Positions 47,119 to 56,300 of a DNA stretch of 64,000 nucleotides are shown piece by piece (within the stretch, counting starts at the first letter, position 1; every line of letters begins with the position of its first letter). Both the position numbers and the translations under genes were made by a program. Below the pieces are notes generated by a model. That model did not search any database. It saw only the letters and a program-made list of their open reading frames with translations, and had not been told where the DNA came from. The stretch comes from Zobellia russellii. Its GTDB lineage: Bacteria > Bacteroidota > Bacteroidia > Flavobacteriales > Flavobacteriaceae. The DNA lies in NCBI RefSeq assembly GCF_018728565.1, contig NZ_JACSOI010000007.1:156742-220741 (forward strand), in the 5' to 3' direction.

Positions 47119-47150
47119 CAAAAGTACAGTGATCTAAGAGGAAATGCCAA
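47119..47150 (-). promoter_or_regulatory. Bacteroidota promoter of gpmI (TTG - N21 - TACTTTTG)
   Basis: On the minus strand TTTG at 47151-47148 is followed after 21 bp by TACTTTTG (47126-47119), which matches the -33/-7 consensus of Bacteroidota. The gpmI start codon is 22 bp downstream. Confidence 0.55.
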
Positions 47151-47151
47151 A

Positions 47152-47437
47152 TATAAAAGGGCTTTTTTAAAGTGATTTTGGCTTTGTTAGAGATGCCACA
47201 TTTTAGAGAAATTGATGAACATTTTTAATGAAAATAGGACATGCCCATAATTTAACTAGATATAAAAAATGATTTTAGGGTTTAACTTAAGTTGTTAAAT
47301 GTTAGTGTTTTACTTAGTTTTTTTGGCGTCCTAAATGTTAAAGTTAAGTTATCGTCTGTTTTTTCCTGTAACAAAATCTGAATTCTCCAGTCTACTTTAT
47401 ACAATCAAATACAATTCATCAATTTAAATCATTCATC
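47152..47437. other. Divergent intergenic region, gpmI / ankyrin gene
   Basis: Gene-free, part of a 340-bp gap. It must hold the promoter of the ankyrin gene; there is an AT-rich stretch around 47270-47330 with GTTAAATGTTAG-like direct-repeat half sites, but no convincing TAnnTTTG box. No hairpin or RNA gene seen. Confidence 0.5.
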
Positions 47438-47830
47438 ATGAGAAAAACGTTTTTAACCTTCGCAACGGCCTGTTTGGTCGGAACTTCTGCCATAATGGCA
47501 AATGACACTATTACGAGCATGAACACTCCAACTTATGAAATGTTCAGAACCGTAGAACTAAGTTCTTTCTGTAAAGCAATTATGCAGGGAGATTTTGATA
47601 CTGTAAAGAAATTTATAGAGCTCGGAGAGGATGTTAACAAAAAATCTATGGGCATGACACCGGCAATTTTTGCCGCACGTTATAATAAGGCAGAGATTTT
47701 GGAACTTTTGATTGCCAACGGGGCTAATCTTAAAATTAAAAGTGATAAGGGATACTCTGTTAAAAAATACGCAGAACTTTCCAATGCTACAGATGCCCTA
47801 AGGGTTATTGAAACAGCTATGGGGAGCTAA
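47438..47830 (+). CDS. Secreted ankyrin-repeat protein
   Basis: 130 aa. A signal peptide (MRKTFLTFATACLVGTSAIMA) is followed by about two and a half ankyrin repeats: SFCKAIMQGDFDTVKKFIELGEDVNKKSMGMTPAIFAARYNKAEILELLIANGANLKIKSDKGYSVKKYAEL. The pattern G-x-TPAIFAARY-x-ILELL-x-NGA is typical. Small periplasmic ankyrin proteins are common in flavobacteria, often near catalases or stress genes; here it stands alone with its own terminator. Confidence 0.88.
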   Translation: MRKTFLTFATACLVGTSAIMANDTITSMNTPTYEMFRTVELSSFCKAIMQGDFDTVKKFIELGEDVNKKSMGMTPAIFAARYNKAEILELLIANGANLKIKSDKGYSVKKYAELSNATDALRVIETAMGS

Positions 47831-47863
47831 ACATTTTGAATTAGCTAATTGCCCTTTAAAGCG

Positions 47864-47902
47864 AGAAACCCGACCATATGTTTATGGTCGGGTTTTTTTT
47901 CA
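47864..47902 (+). terminator. Intrinsic terminator after the ankyrin gene
   Basis: AAACCCGACCATA and TATGGTCGGGTTT form a 13-bp stem with a 4-base loop and end in eight T on the plus strand, 36 bp after the stop. Confidence 0.92.
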
Positions 47903-47939
47903 TATAGTATCTCGTAAAAGAGCGGTAAAGCGGTGCGAA

Positions 47940-48107
47940 TTAAAATTCAAATCCGTTCAGGGCTCTGTGTACAAACGCGTAAACAGCCATAAACAACATT
48001 AATCCACAAAATACCGAGTAAACCTTTAAAAGTAATACTACTAATTCAGGCTTGCAGTTCTCGAATGCTTCGGTATACAAATTTTTAAGATGCAATAGTG
48101 TTCCCAT
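47940..48107 (-). CDS. 55-aa single-pass membrane protein (DUF6747-like)
   Basis: A short frame, ATG at 48107 to TAA at 47940, in a 480-bp gap that otherwise lacks a gene. The peptide begins MGTLLHLKNLYTEAFENC, has a hydrophobic segment LVVLLLKVYSVFCGLMLFMAVYAFV, and ends HRALNGFEF. Small flavobacterial membrane proteins annotated DUF6747 have this layout as I remember it (Leu-Lys-Asn-Tyr-like start, one helix, C-terminal GFEF-type end). Function unknown. It faces the ankyrin gene across the terminator. Confidence comes from the sensible membrane topology and familiar end motif, not from an alignment. Confidence 0.7.
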   Translation of the reverse strand: MGTLLHLKNLYTEAFENCKPELVVLLLKVYSVFCGLMLFMAVYAFVHRALNGFEF

Positions 48108-48314
48108 ATAGTTTTATTTTAGATGTCTTGTCTAGGGACATCGGTTAATTTAAAAGCTATAAGGAGTTAAATTGCTGCGTTAGCAACGGTAGTATTTGGG
48201 AGCCGTAAAGATAGTTAAATTAGCTCACAAGCCCTTGCATTTCAACGAATTTAACAACCGTTCAAGGGATTTATAAAATAAAAAATAAAGGCTTTAGAAG
48301 ACTTTCTAAGAAAC

Positions 48315-49079
48315 TTATTGGTTCTTGTACTTTTCTATGGATTCCTGTATCTTTTCTATTCTATTTTCTGGGTCAGGGTGAGAGCTTTGAAATTCGGGAA
48401 CCCGGTTTGGACCTGCGGCCGCTTTTAGAATTTCCATTACCTTAATCATTTCTTCTGGCTGGTAGCCGGAATTCATCATGAGGAGAACCCCTAAATCATC
48501 ACTTTCCAATTCATCGCCGCGACCATTTTTTAAAAGAATGTTCTGCCCAATACCACCAATAAGATTACCTGCATCTGCACCCACAGAGGCACCGGTTGCA
48601 AGTAATTGCCAATGTTCACTTTCTGCAATACGTTCTGCGGAATGCCTACCAATAACATGGCCTATTTCATGACCAAGTACACCGGCCAATTGTGCTTCAT
48701 TTAGTTGTTTGAATAGGGCATAGGTAATAAAAATAGGGCCGCCGGGCAATGCAAAGGCATTAATGGTTTGATCATCGGCCAATAAATGAAAATCATACTG
48801 ATAGGGAGTTTCCCGCGCTATACTGTTTTGTACAAGTTTGTTGCCTACCTGGTCTACATAAGCCTGTAGTTTTTCGTCTGGATAAAGACCGCCATATTGT
48901 TGTGCGATTTCCGGAGTGCTTTGGAGACCGATAGCGATCTCTTGTTCGGCACTCATGTTTATGGTCTGTACCCTTCCTGTATATGGGTTTTCTTCTTTGC
49001 TGCTACAACGCTTAATAAAGGCGAATGCAACAATGGCCAAGCCAATGAATATCCTGATTTTCCAACTTCCTCTTCGCAT
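48315..49079 (-). CDS. M48 family zinc metalloprotease (BepA/LoiP-like lipoprotein)
   Basis: 254 aa. Zinc ligands are the two His of VLGHEIGHVIGRHS and the Glu of DELESDDLG. An N-terminal helix (WKIRIFIGLAIVAFAFIKRCSS) acts as membrane anchor or lipoprotein signal with Cys before SSKEEN. MSAEQEIAIGLQSTPEIAQQYGG and the C-terminal SSHPDPENRIEKI are features of the outer-membrane quality-control peptidases BepA/LoiP. It probably degrades misfolded envelope proteins. Lies 38 bp downstream of the M15 gene. Confidence 0.92.
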   Translation of the reverse strand: MRRGSWKIRIFIGLAIVAFAFIKRCSSKEENPYTGRVQTINMSAEQEIAIGLQSTPEIAQQYGGLYPDEKLQAYVDQVGNKLVQNSIARETPYQYDFHLLADDQTINAFALPGGPIFITYALFKQLNEAQLAGVLGHEIGHVIGRHSAERIAESEHWQLLATGASVGADAGNLIGGIGQNILLKNGRGDELESDDLGVLLMMNSGYQPEEMIKVMEILKAAAGPNRVPEFQSSHPDPENRIEKIQESIEKYKNQ

Positions 49080-49116
49080 GGTATAGTGTTCTTTTGTAGC
49101 TCAATATACAAAAGAC

Positions 49117-49851
49117 CTACAGAAGTTCGGTATTGATATCCAAGATATTGTCTTGGATATAGCTGGTTAAGAAGCCTTCGGTAAAATGTTCGCTGCCGTA
49201 AAAATCCTCATCTTTTAGCAACTGCATAATGTTCTTTCTGCGAAATTCGGTTAACATAGGTATGGAAATTGGGGCGTAGCTGTAATGCCATGGCTCATAT
49301 TTAAACCCTCTTCGTCCGGGAACATCGGTGTAAACTAGATGAAAGTCAAAACTCTTTGCGTTTTCGTCCATCCATTTTTTAAAATCGGCATAAGGTTCGC
49401 CCTCGGCGAACTTGGAAGGCACGAGCATGTCTCCTTTTACATTTCTGTTTCCATCAACAATGTCAATATCCGTTCCCCAATGATGTCTGCTGGTGCCGGG
49501 TATAGTAGAGTATTCTATAATTTTGTCAATGGCCTCTAAAGGTTCTATATTATTGTCGTCTGTATATTTTAAATATTTACGTTCCCAAATAGAACGTTGA
49601 CGCTCAAAATTGCGGTAGCTGGAAACCACTTTTAAATCAATGCCATCACTGTACGCGGCTTTTTTCATTTCAATAAAAGCATCATGGGCCTCTTTGCGCA
49701 AGTTTATGCCTTTTCCGTAAAGCTTTATATCTGTTTTGCCCATTAATTCTAGGATGCTATACTCAAAATCTTTGGAGAATGCCAAATTGGGCAATGCTGC
49801 TAAAGTAATGCCTGCAATTCCACTTTTTTTTATGAATGCTCGTCGTTCCAT
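49117..49851 (-). CDS. M15 D-alanyl-D-alanine carboxypeptidase, Tat-exported
   Basis: 244 aa VanY-type peptidase acting on peptidoglycan. The N-terminus is a twin-arginine signal (ERRAFIKKSGIAGITLAALPNLAFS). Zinc ligands appear in SRHHWGTDIDIVDGNR and PWHYSY; GTSRHHWG is the family signature. The start is at one of two adjacent ATGs (49854 or 49851); the longer frame opens with TTG and is unlikely. It is followed by the M48 peptidase, so the pair may be an envelope-maintenance unit. Confidence 0.88.
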   Translation of the reverse strand: MERRAFIKKSGIAGITLAALPNLAFSKDFEYSILELMGKTDIKLYGKGINLRKEAHDAFIEMKKAAYSDGIDLKVVSSYRNFERQRSIWERKYLKYTDDNNIEPLEAIDKIIEYSTIPGTSRHHWGTDIDIVDGNRNVKGDMLVPSKFAEGEPYADFKKWMDENAKSFDFHLVYTDVPGRRGFKYEPWHYSYAPISIPMLTEFRRKNIMQLLKDEDFYGSEHFTEGFLTSYIQDNILDINTELL

Positions 49852-49889
49852 CATACCATTTTTGAATTTAATCGTGTTCACAATCCAAA

Positions 49890-49897
49890 CAAAGATA
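49890..49897 (-). promoter_or_regulatory. Putative -7 box before the M15 peptidase gene
   Basis: The minus strand reads TATCTTTG (TAnnTTTG), about 36 bp before the start. A TTG upstream is only 14 bp away, short for a -33. Confidence 0.3.
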
Positions 49898-50078
49898 CCC
49901 AAATTTGGTGCCAAGATTAGATTGTAGTTATATTGATAACGTTCATAGGTGCATTTATCGTGTAATGAACCTATTTACTATTTAAAAATTATTTTCTTCT
50001 GTACCATTTTTAGGAAAATGACTTCCGCTAGGCTACAGACTTTAGGTATCTTTACAATCTATATTCCGTAACTGAAGA

Positions 50079-50189
50079 ATGAAGATACGTTTGATGTTTT
50101 TAGTAGGTTGTCTATTCTGGACGATGTCTTGTAAGAAGATAGGTAAAGAGAAGAATTCAGCCGAAAAAAAGTCAAGACATTTCCGTTGA
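50079..50189 (+). pseudogene. Lipoprotein leader of the thioredoxin gene, separated by a frameshift
   Basis: ATG 50079 opens a frame with a lipoprotein signal (MKIRLMFLVGCLFWTMSC) and a charged linker (KKIGKEKNSAEKK), then stops at TGA 50187-50189 after the A7 tract at 50164-50170. Removing one A would join it smoothly to the thioredoxin frame (KSQDISVETEQKEAVF). So the leader most probably belongs to the thioredoxin and the frame is broken either by mutation, by a sequencing error or by a slippage-controlled tract. Confidence 0.75.
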
Positions 50190-50214
50190 AACTGAACAAA
50201 AGGAGGCAGTATTC

Positions 50215-50592
50215 ATGGATTTGGAGGGGAATGCCGTTTCGTTGTCCGATTTTAAAGGGAAACGCATTTTACTTAATTTTTGGGCTACATGGTGTAAACC
50301 CTGTATTCAAGAAATGCCCAGTTTAATGCAGGCTAAATCCGTTTTGGAAAAAGAGGGGTATGTTATTCTTTTGGCTTCGGAAGAATCTTTGAAAACAATT
50401 CGGAAGTTTAAACAGACCGTACCGTACAAATTTAAATATCTAAGGTATGCAGGAGGATTGGTCCAATTTAGTGTGCACGCACTTCCTACTACTTTTATTT
50501 TCAGTGAATCTGGGGAAAAGGTTCATGAAATTATAGGTGCCACTACTTGGGATTCACCGGAAATGATCAAAAAATTAAAAGCTATAGAGTAA
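50215..50592 (+). CDS. TlpA/ResA-like thioredoxin domain protein (5' end frameshifted)
   Basis: The intact domain is 125 aa from ATG 50215: MDLEGNAVSLSDFKGKRILLNFWATWCKPCIQEMPSLMQA with the redox WCKPC pair, and the cis-Pro in HALPTTFIF. This is the TlpA/ResA family that reduces extracytoplasmic disulfides. The natural protein should be longer and lipid-anchored via the out-of-frame leader at 50079-50189. An unusually good Shine-Dalgarno sequence (AGGAGG, 8 bp before ATG 50215) could start a soluble cytoplasmic form. The stop overlaps the next start in TAATG at 50590-50594. Confidence 0.75.
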   Translation: MDLEGNAVSLSDFKGKRILLNFWATWCKPCIQEMPSLMQAKSVLEKEGYVILLASEESLKTIRKFKQTVPYKFKYLRYAGGLVQFSVHALPTTFIFSESGEKVHEIIGATTWDSPEMIKKLKAIE

Positions 50593-51830
50593 TGAAAAGT
50601 GTAGGGTATGCCGCAATGGGTAGTTTGGTCTTGATGGGTTCTTGTAAAGAGTTTCCCAAACAGGAAGAGGTTAGTAATACGCAAATCAAGAAGGAAATTG
50701 TAAACCCTCTTGTTTCACCAGTAAAGAGCGGTAGTTCATTACCTAGTTTATTTACTGCCAATGACGGAGCTTTACTGTCATGGGTTCATGAAATAAATGA
50801 TTCTTTGGCCGAGTTTAAATTTGCCCGATTATCTGCAGGCGAATGGACGGAGCCTGAAACCATTGTTCAGGGTTCCGATTGGTTTATTAATTGGGCCGAT
50901 TTTCCAACGATTGCGGAAAACAACGGAAACTTATTATCGCACGTGCTAAAAAAATCTTCAAAAGAAACTTTTTCGTATGACATTCAGTTAAATCTAAAGT
51001 CTAATACAGATGTTTCTTGGCGTACGCATCTACCCTTGCATACAGATGGAACCAAAACGGAACACGGTTTTGTAACCATGTTGCCATATAACGAAGATGC
51101 ATTTTTTGTTACGTGGTTAGATGGTAGAAACACCGGAGGTGGAGGCCATGGTCATGAAGGTGACATGAATATTCGCGCTGCGGAAGTAGCAGTAGATGGC
51201 ACGGTCAGTAATGAGGTGCTTTTGGATGCCAAAACATGTAGTTGCTGCCAAACTACAGCGGCAATTACAGATAATGGCCCGGTTGTTTTATATAGGGATA
51301 GAACGGATGCTGAAATAAGGGATATTGCCATTACGAGACAGGTAAATGGAAAATGGACGGAGCCTAAATTTATTTTTGATGACGGATGGGAGATAAACGG
51401 GTGTCCAGTTAATGGTCCCAAGGCCGATGCTATTAATAATAACCTAGCCGTTGCTTGGTTTACTGCGGTAAACAACGAACCAAAGGTTAAACTGGTTTTT
51501 TCTTTGGATGGAGGTGAAAATTTTGTTGCTCCTATTCTAATTAGTGACAACACTACTATGGGTAGGGTAGACCTTATTTTACTTGATAAGGAAAATGCTA
51601 TTGTAAGTTGGATGGAGACTGTTGGCCAAGAAGCTCAGATTAAGACGGTAAAGGTGAATCGTTCCGGTGAAATGTCAAAAGCGATTATTGTGAGTAAGCT
51701 TGGAGCTTCTAGGAAAACAGGATTTCCACAGATGACTTTAGTTGGGGATAAGGTTTATTTTGCATGGACAGATGTTACCGAAGATATATCAACCATAAAA
51801 ACGGCTTACATATTCTTGAACGATTTTTAG
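50592..51830 (+). CDS. Lipoprotein with sialidase-like beta-propeller repeats and a CSCC motif
   Basis: 412 aa. The start at 50592 (MKSVGYAAMGSLVLMGSC) gives a lipoprotein signal; it overlaps the thioredoxin stop by one base. Repeating blocks with Asp/Trp turns (LLSWVHEINDS; EWTEPETIV; WTEPKFIFDDGW; FSLDGGENFVAP; WTDVTEDIS) resemble BNR/exo-alpha-sialidase propellers, but the Asp-box signature is only partly kept and no sialidase catalytic set is clear. LDAKTCSCCQTTAAI holds three Cys in five residues, and HGHEGDMNI is His/Asp rich. Coupling with a thioredoxin suggests a redox- or metal-handling role; enzyme activity is not claimed. Confidence 0.75.
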   Translation: MKSVGYAAMGSLVLMGSCKEFPKQEEVSNTQIKKEIVNPLVSPVKSGSSLPSLFTANDGALLSWVHEINDSLAEFKFARLSAGEWTEPETIVQGSDWFINWADFPTIAENNGNLLSHVLKKSSKETFSYDIQLNLKSNTDVSWRTHLPLHTDGTKTEHGFVTMLPYNEDAFFVTWLDGRNTGGGGHGHEGDMNIRAAEVAVDGTVSNEVLLDAKTCSCCQTTAAITDNGPVVLYRDRTDAEIRDIAITRQVNGKWTEPKFIFDDGWEINGCPVNGPKADAINNNLAVAWFTAVNNEPKVKLVFSLDGGENFVAPILISDNTTMGRVDLILLDKENAIVSWMETVGQEAQIKTVKVNRSGEMSKAIIVSKLGASRKTGFPQMTLVGDKVYFAWTDVTEDISTIKTAYIFLNDF

Positions 51831-51854
51831 TTCCGGGTACATGGAGGTTTAAAA

Positions 51855-51889
51855 ATTAAAATAGCGGAGCAATGCTCCGCTATTTTCAA
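51855..51889. terminator. Bidirectional terminator between the lipoprotein and susD
   Basis: AAAATAGCGGAGC and GCTCCGCTATTTT form a 13-bp stem with a 3-base loop between convergent genes that end at 51830 (+) and 51911 (-). Confidence 0.9.
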
Positions 51890-51910
51890 AAGGTAATTAT
51901 GGTATAGTGT

Positions 51911-53368
51911 TTAGTAACCTTTTGTCTGTTGCATTTGTGAAGCTTCTATTTCGCTTGCAGGAATAGGATAGATGGTTTTTGCCGATGTAGCTTCAATATT
52001 AAGATTGTTTACGTTTACGCCCGTGTTTATGTGGTCGGACTCAGGTCTGTTGATATTCTTTCCCGTTCGTATATAATCGTACACTGCGTGGCCCTCCAAC
52101 GCAAGTTCTCGCCTTCTTTCTTCTGCAATTCTTGCCTTTAGGGCTTCGCCGGTTTCTGTTGCTTTATAGGTGTCAAAATCTGTGGTACGTTTAGCTATCA
52201 GTGTGTTCAAATAAACCAAAGCCTGGGTGTCACCACCGGTTGCCCCGTTGGCGCATGCTTCCGCAGCTATCAAATAAATTTCGGATAGGCGTAGAATAGG
52301 AATGTTGTGAATACTTAATCCGCTACCACCACTTCGGTTAATGTATTTTACGAATGCGGCATTGGTGCCTTCTTTATCCTCAAGTAACAAAGCGGCACGT
52401 GGGTCGCCTTCATACGCTTGTAAAAGGTCAACAAAAGTTTGGGTGGCAATGACATCTCCCTGGCCTCCATCCCTTAAATCAAATTGTGCTCCAAGGCCGT
52501 TACTTCCTACCGAGTTATCTGTAGTTATGCTCAGTTCAAAAAGAGACTCCGTAGTATAATCATCAAAAATATAGGTGGAAATATCCATTAAATCCGCTTC
52601 GGTTTTTACGCTAAGCACCTCTTTACAATAGGTGAGTGCATTCTCCCAATCTTGTTTGTACAGGTACACACGTGCCAAAAGGGCATGAATGCCACTTTTG
52701 GTCATATACTTTGTACTGCCCTGTTCCCAGGTATTGTCTTCGATTTCATTTAGGGCCGCGTTAAGGTCTACAATGATTTGCTCATATGTTTCTCCAAGTG
52801 AACTCCGTTCGGTAATAGTTTCGGTAGAGGATAAATTCAGCGGCATTCCCTGAGCACTGGCACCTTCACGTATCCACGGGTAAGAAAAAGTACGGGTAAG
52901 ATCAAAATAAATCATCCCTCTTAATGCTAGAGCTTGTGCTTTAATTTGTTGTCTTTCGTTATCGTTGCCTTCCGCAGTTTCAATGTTATCGAGAATTAGG
53001 TTGAGGTTGCCAATTGCCTTGAAGCATTGTAGCCACATACTTTCTGCGCTACCGTTGTTGTTACTGCTTTCTTCGTAACGATATTCGGTCTGCTCGTAAT
53101 CTCTTGGGTTGAACGTAGTTTTTACAAATCTAAAATCCGTGCCTTTTACGGCCGCTCTTTTGTACAGGGTTCTTCCTAAATACGAACCATCCGAAATTTC
53201 ACTGTACGAACCGTTCAATAAATCCTGAAGTTTTTCTACGGAATTAATCACTAATGATTCCGAAATAACGTGATCTGGTTCTTGGATCAAAACATCTTCA
53301 TTACAACCTTGTTGGATTGTAAGGATGACTGCCAAAAGGCCTATTTTTATATATTGGATACTTTTCAT
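51911..53368 (-). CDS. SusD/RagB family outer membrane lipoprotein
   Basis: 485 aa. The lipoprotein signal ends in TIQQGC NEDVLIQEPDH. TPR-like helices of the SusD fold appear in SAESMWLQCFKAIGNLNLILDNIE, QALALRGMIYFDLTRTFSYPWI and YEQIIVDLNAALNEI. LRLSEIYLIAAEACANG and ERRRELALEGHAVYDYIRTG are the family's C-terminal hallmarks. It caps the SusC transporter and binds the ligand outside. Start is 4 bp after the susC stop. Ligand class unknown; there are no glycoside hydrolase genes beside it. Confidence 0.94.
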   Translation of the reverse strand: MKSIQYIKIGLLAVILTIQQGCNEDVLIQEPDHVISESLVINSVEKLQDLLNGSYSEISDGSYLGRTLYKRAAVKGTDFRFVKTTFNPRDYEQTEYRYEESSNNNGSAESMWLQCFKAIGNLNLILDNIETAEGNDNERQQIKAQALALRGMIYFDLTRTFSYPWIREGASAQGMPLNLSSTETITERSSLGETYEQIIVDLNAALNEIEDNTWEQGSTKYMTKSGIHALLARVYLYKQDWENALTYCKEVLSVKTEADLMDISTYIFDDYTTESLFELSITTDNSVGSNGLGAQFDLRDGGQGDVIATQTFVDLLQAYEGDPRAALLLEDKEGTNAAFVKYINRSGGSGLSIHNIPILRLSEIYLIAAEACANGATGGDTQALVYLNTLIAKRTTDFDTYKATETGEALKARIAEERRRELALEGHAVYDYIRTGKNINRPESDHINTGVNVNNLNIEATSAKTIYPIPASEIEASQMQQTKGY

Positions 53369-53372
53369 CTGA

Positions 53373-56300
53373 TTATAGTTTTATTTGAAGACCTAATAAA
53401 ATACTTGTGGCCGTTGGTACTTGAAAAAAGTTAACTCCATTGGAAACCGCCTCAGGGTCGTAGTCATCCAGCTCGGTTGCAAGGAATAAATTATCGCCCT
53501 GTACATATAGCGTTCCACTTTTTATAAACTTCAGTTCTGGTAAATTGAAACTCAGTTTTAGATTTCTCAATTTTAAATAATCCCCACTGTACAAATGTCT
53601 AGTAGATACGTCATTGGAGAAACTTGTGTTTCCGTTTATACGGATAGGCACATTGGAGTCCGGGTTGTTCGGATTCCAAGGATTTAACTGTGCTATGGTG
53701 TTGGTAAACTGTGGGGCAAAACCGTCATCGTCCCTTTTAAATGCCGTACGATCATACGCGTTGCCACCTATACCAAAAGTGAAAAGAAAGTCAAGGCTAA
53801 AGTCCTTATGCGTAAATTGATTATAGAAACCGCCTTGAACATCTTGCAGCGCTTTTCCGAAAATACCAAAACCGGCTTCTTCTGCATTGGTAGTAATTGC
53901 GCCTGTTCGCTCACCGTTCTCAAGAACATAGTATTGGGCGCTACCGTTGGTTTTATCAACACCGGCATAGTCTCTTAAGTAAAAAGAGTTCAGGCTTTCG
54001 CCTACTTTTATAATGGTCGGGTCCTGCCCGTATCGTGAGCCGTAGCTGGGAATCAAATCGCTTTTTAGTTTAGTAATTTCATTGTCCAGAAGTGTTAGGT
54101 TTATTCTAGAATTCCATGAGAACCTATCGGTTGCAATAGGGGAGTAGCCCAGTTCAAATTCCCAGCCTTTATTGGTCATTTCCCCAAAATTCTGTAATTG
54201 GTCGCTAAAACCTGTTGTACCGGAAACAGGAATGTTCAATAATAGGTCTTTTGTGTTTTTGGAAAAGTACTCAACGGTCATATTCAACTTGTTGAAAAGC
54301 ACCGCATCAAAACCAATATTAAAATTGTAACTCAACTCCCATGAAAGGTCTGGGTTGGCCAATTGTCCGTATGAAAGTCCGGAAGAACCACCATAACCTT
54401 TGCCGCTGGTATCAAAGAAAGCCAAGGAAGCATAAAATTCCGGAGGTAAGTTTCCGTTGGTTCCGTAGCTTCCTCTCAATTTAAAATAATCTAGACCATT
54501 AAGGTCAATGAACTTTTCTTCCGTGGCGATCCATCCTCCGGAAACGGACCAAAAATCGCCCCATCTAGAATCTTCACCAAAACGTGAAGAGCCGTCCCTT
54601 CTGTAACTAGCGGCTAAGTAATATTTCTGATCAAAATTATAATTGAACTGGGAAAAGTAGGATAAAAGCGAATAGTTTTCGCTGTACCCGTTCCATGACC
54701 AAAGCGTTCCAATAGAACTGGAAGAAAGTAAGTTGCTGTCTAGAACATCATACCCGGAATTGTTAATTGAACTCATTTCCGACTCTTGTAGTTCAAGACC
54801 TAGAAGCGCACCAAAGCCATGTCTGTTCAGTTGCTTGTTATAGGTGAGTAGATTGGAAGTTGTGTATTGCAAAACTTCACTTTTAACCACGTAGAGAACA
54901 CCGTTCCATACACCACCACCGGCACCAAATTCTTTGTTGTCATAGAAGGTTTCCGCGTTAGATTGATGGTCTACCCCAAAAGTTGATTTAAACTTAAGGT
55001 CTTTGGTCAGGTCAATAGCGGCAAAAATATCGCCACGGGTGCGAAACTCGGTATTGGAGTATTTCCCTACTTCAAGAACCCCCACGGGGTTGGCATTTTT
55101 TTCTATGGCGTTGGGTAGGTCTGCAATACCCTCATAGCCATTAGGGTCGTAAATTGGTGCAGCAGGAGGTAATACGCGCGCCATGTATAACGGATTGAGT
55201 CCGCCAGCATAACCGCTGTCATAGTTCCCGGCATTTCTTTCGGTTTTAGCAACCGATAAATTAATGCCAATGCGCAACCAATCTTTGGCTTGATTTTCCA
55301 AATTAACCCTCCCAGAGTAACGTTTTAAGCCAGTGGTAATAATAGTTCCGTCTTGGTCAAAGTAATCTCCGGAGATATAAAAAGATGTTTTCTCACTTCC
55401 ACCTCTAGCGGATAAATTATATTTTCTGAGAGTACCCGGCTGGTAAATGGCATCCAACCAATCAGAGTTGGCATCAGAGGTGCCATAAATACTCTCATAA
55501 TCGCTTTGAGCTTGGTTTTGATACGAGGCATAAAGAGCATCATCGCCATACACTCTGGAAAACTCCCCGTTTTCACTATTCTGAATGTACTGGTTTACCT
55601 GTCCTTCTTGCCACAGGCTTTTAAATTGCTCATTATTTACGTTTTTCTCTTGGGTAAGGTTTCGGCTAGTACCTAGTTCCATACCAAACGTAATTTCCGT
55701 ATCTCCGTTTTTCCCTTTTTTAGTAGTGATGATAACCACGCCGTTGGCCGCTCTGGAACCGTAAAGAGAAGCGGCTGCTGCATCTTTTAATATGGTGATG
55801 TTGGCTATATCCTGAGAATTAATGGTGGATAACGGGTTGTAGGCTGTAGCTCCAGAACCGTTAGCTCTCAGTGTTTTATCCGTATTGATGACCACACCAT
55901 CTAACACGTATAAAGGTTCTGTAAGTCCGTTTATGGACCCAACACCTCTAATTTGCACCGTTGATGCACCTCCGGGTTGGCCGGAAGTAAAAATATTAAC
56001 GCCTGAAACATTACCCTGCAAGGCAGTTTCAAAACTTGCTGTTGAGGTTCGGGTTAAGGTTTCGGTGGCTACTTTTTTAGCGGATCCTGTAAAGCTCCTT
56101 TTGTTGGATGTTCCGTAGGCCGTAACAACAACTTCATCCAGGCCCGTGGCATCTTCATGCATTTGGACAGAAATAGAAGATTGTTGGTTTACGTCTATTT
56201 CTTGGGTGATATAACCCAAGTAGGAAACAACTAAAACAGCATCAGAAGGAACTTGGATAGAAAAATTTCCGTCAAAATCGGAAAGGGTTCCGTTAGAAGT

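Noticed and set aside
47808..48002. Plus-strand frame of 64 codons downstream of the ankyrin gene
   Set aside because: It crosses a strong terminator and lies opposite the 55-aa membrane protein gene, which has the better protein.
50547..50591. Longer start for the propeller lipoprotein
   Set aside because: It would overlap the thioredoxin frame by 46 bp and bury the lipoprotein signal; the TAATG start at 50592 places the signal at the N-terminus.
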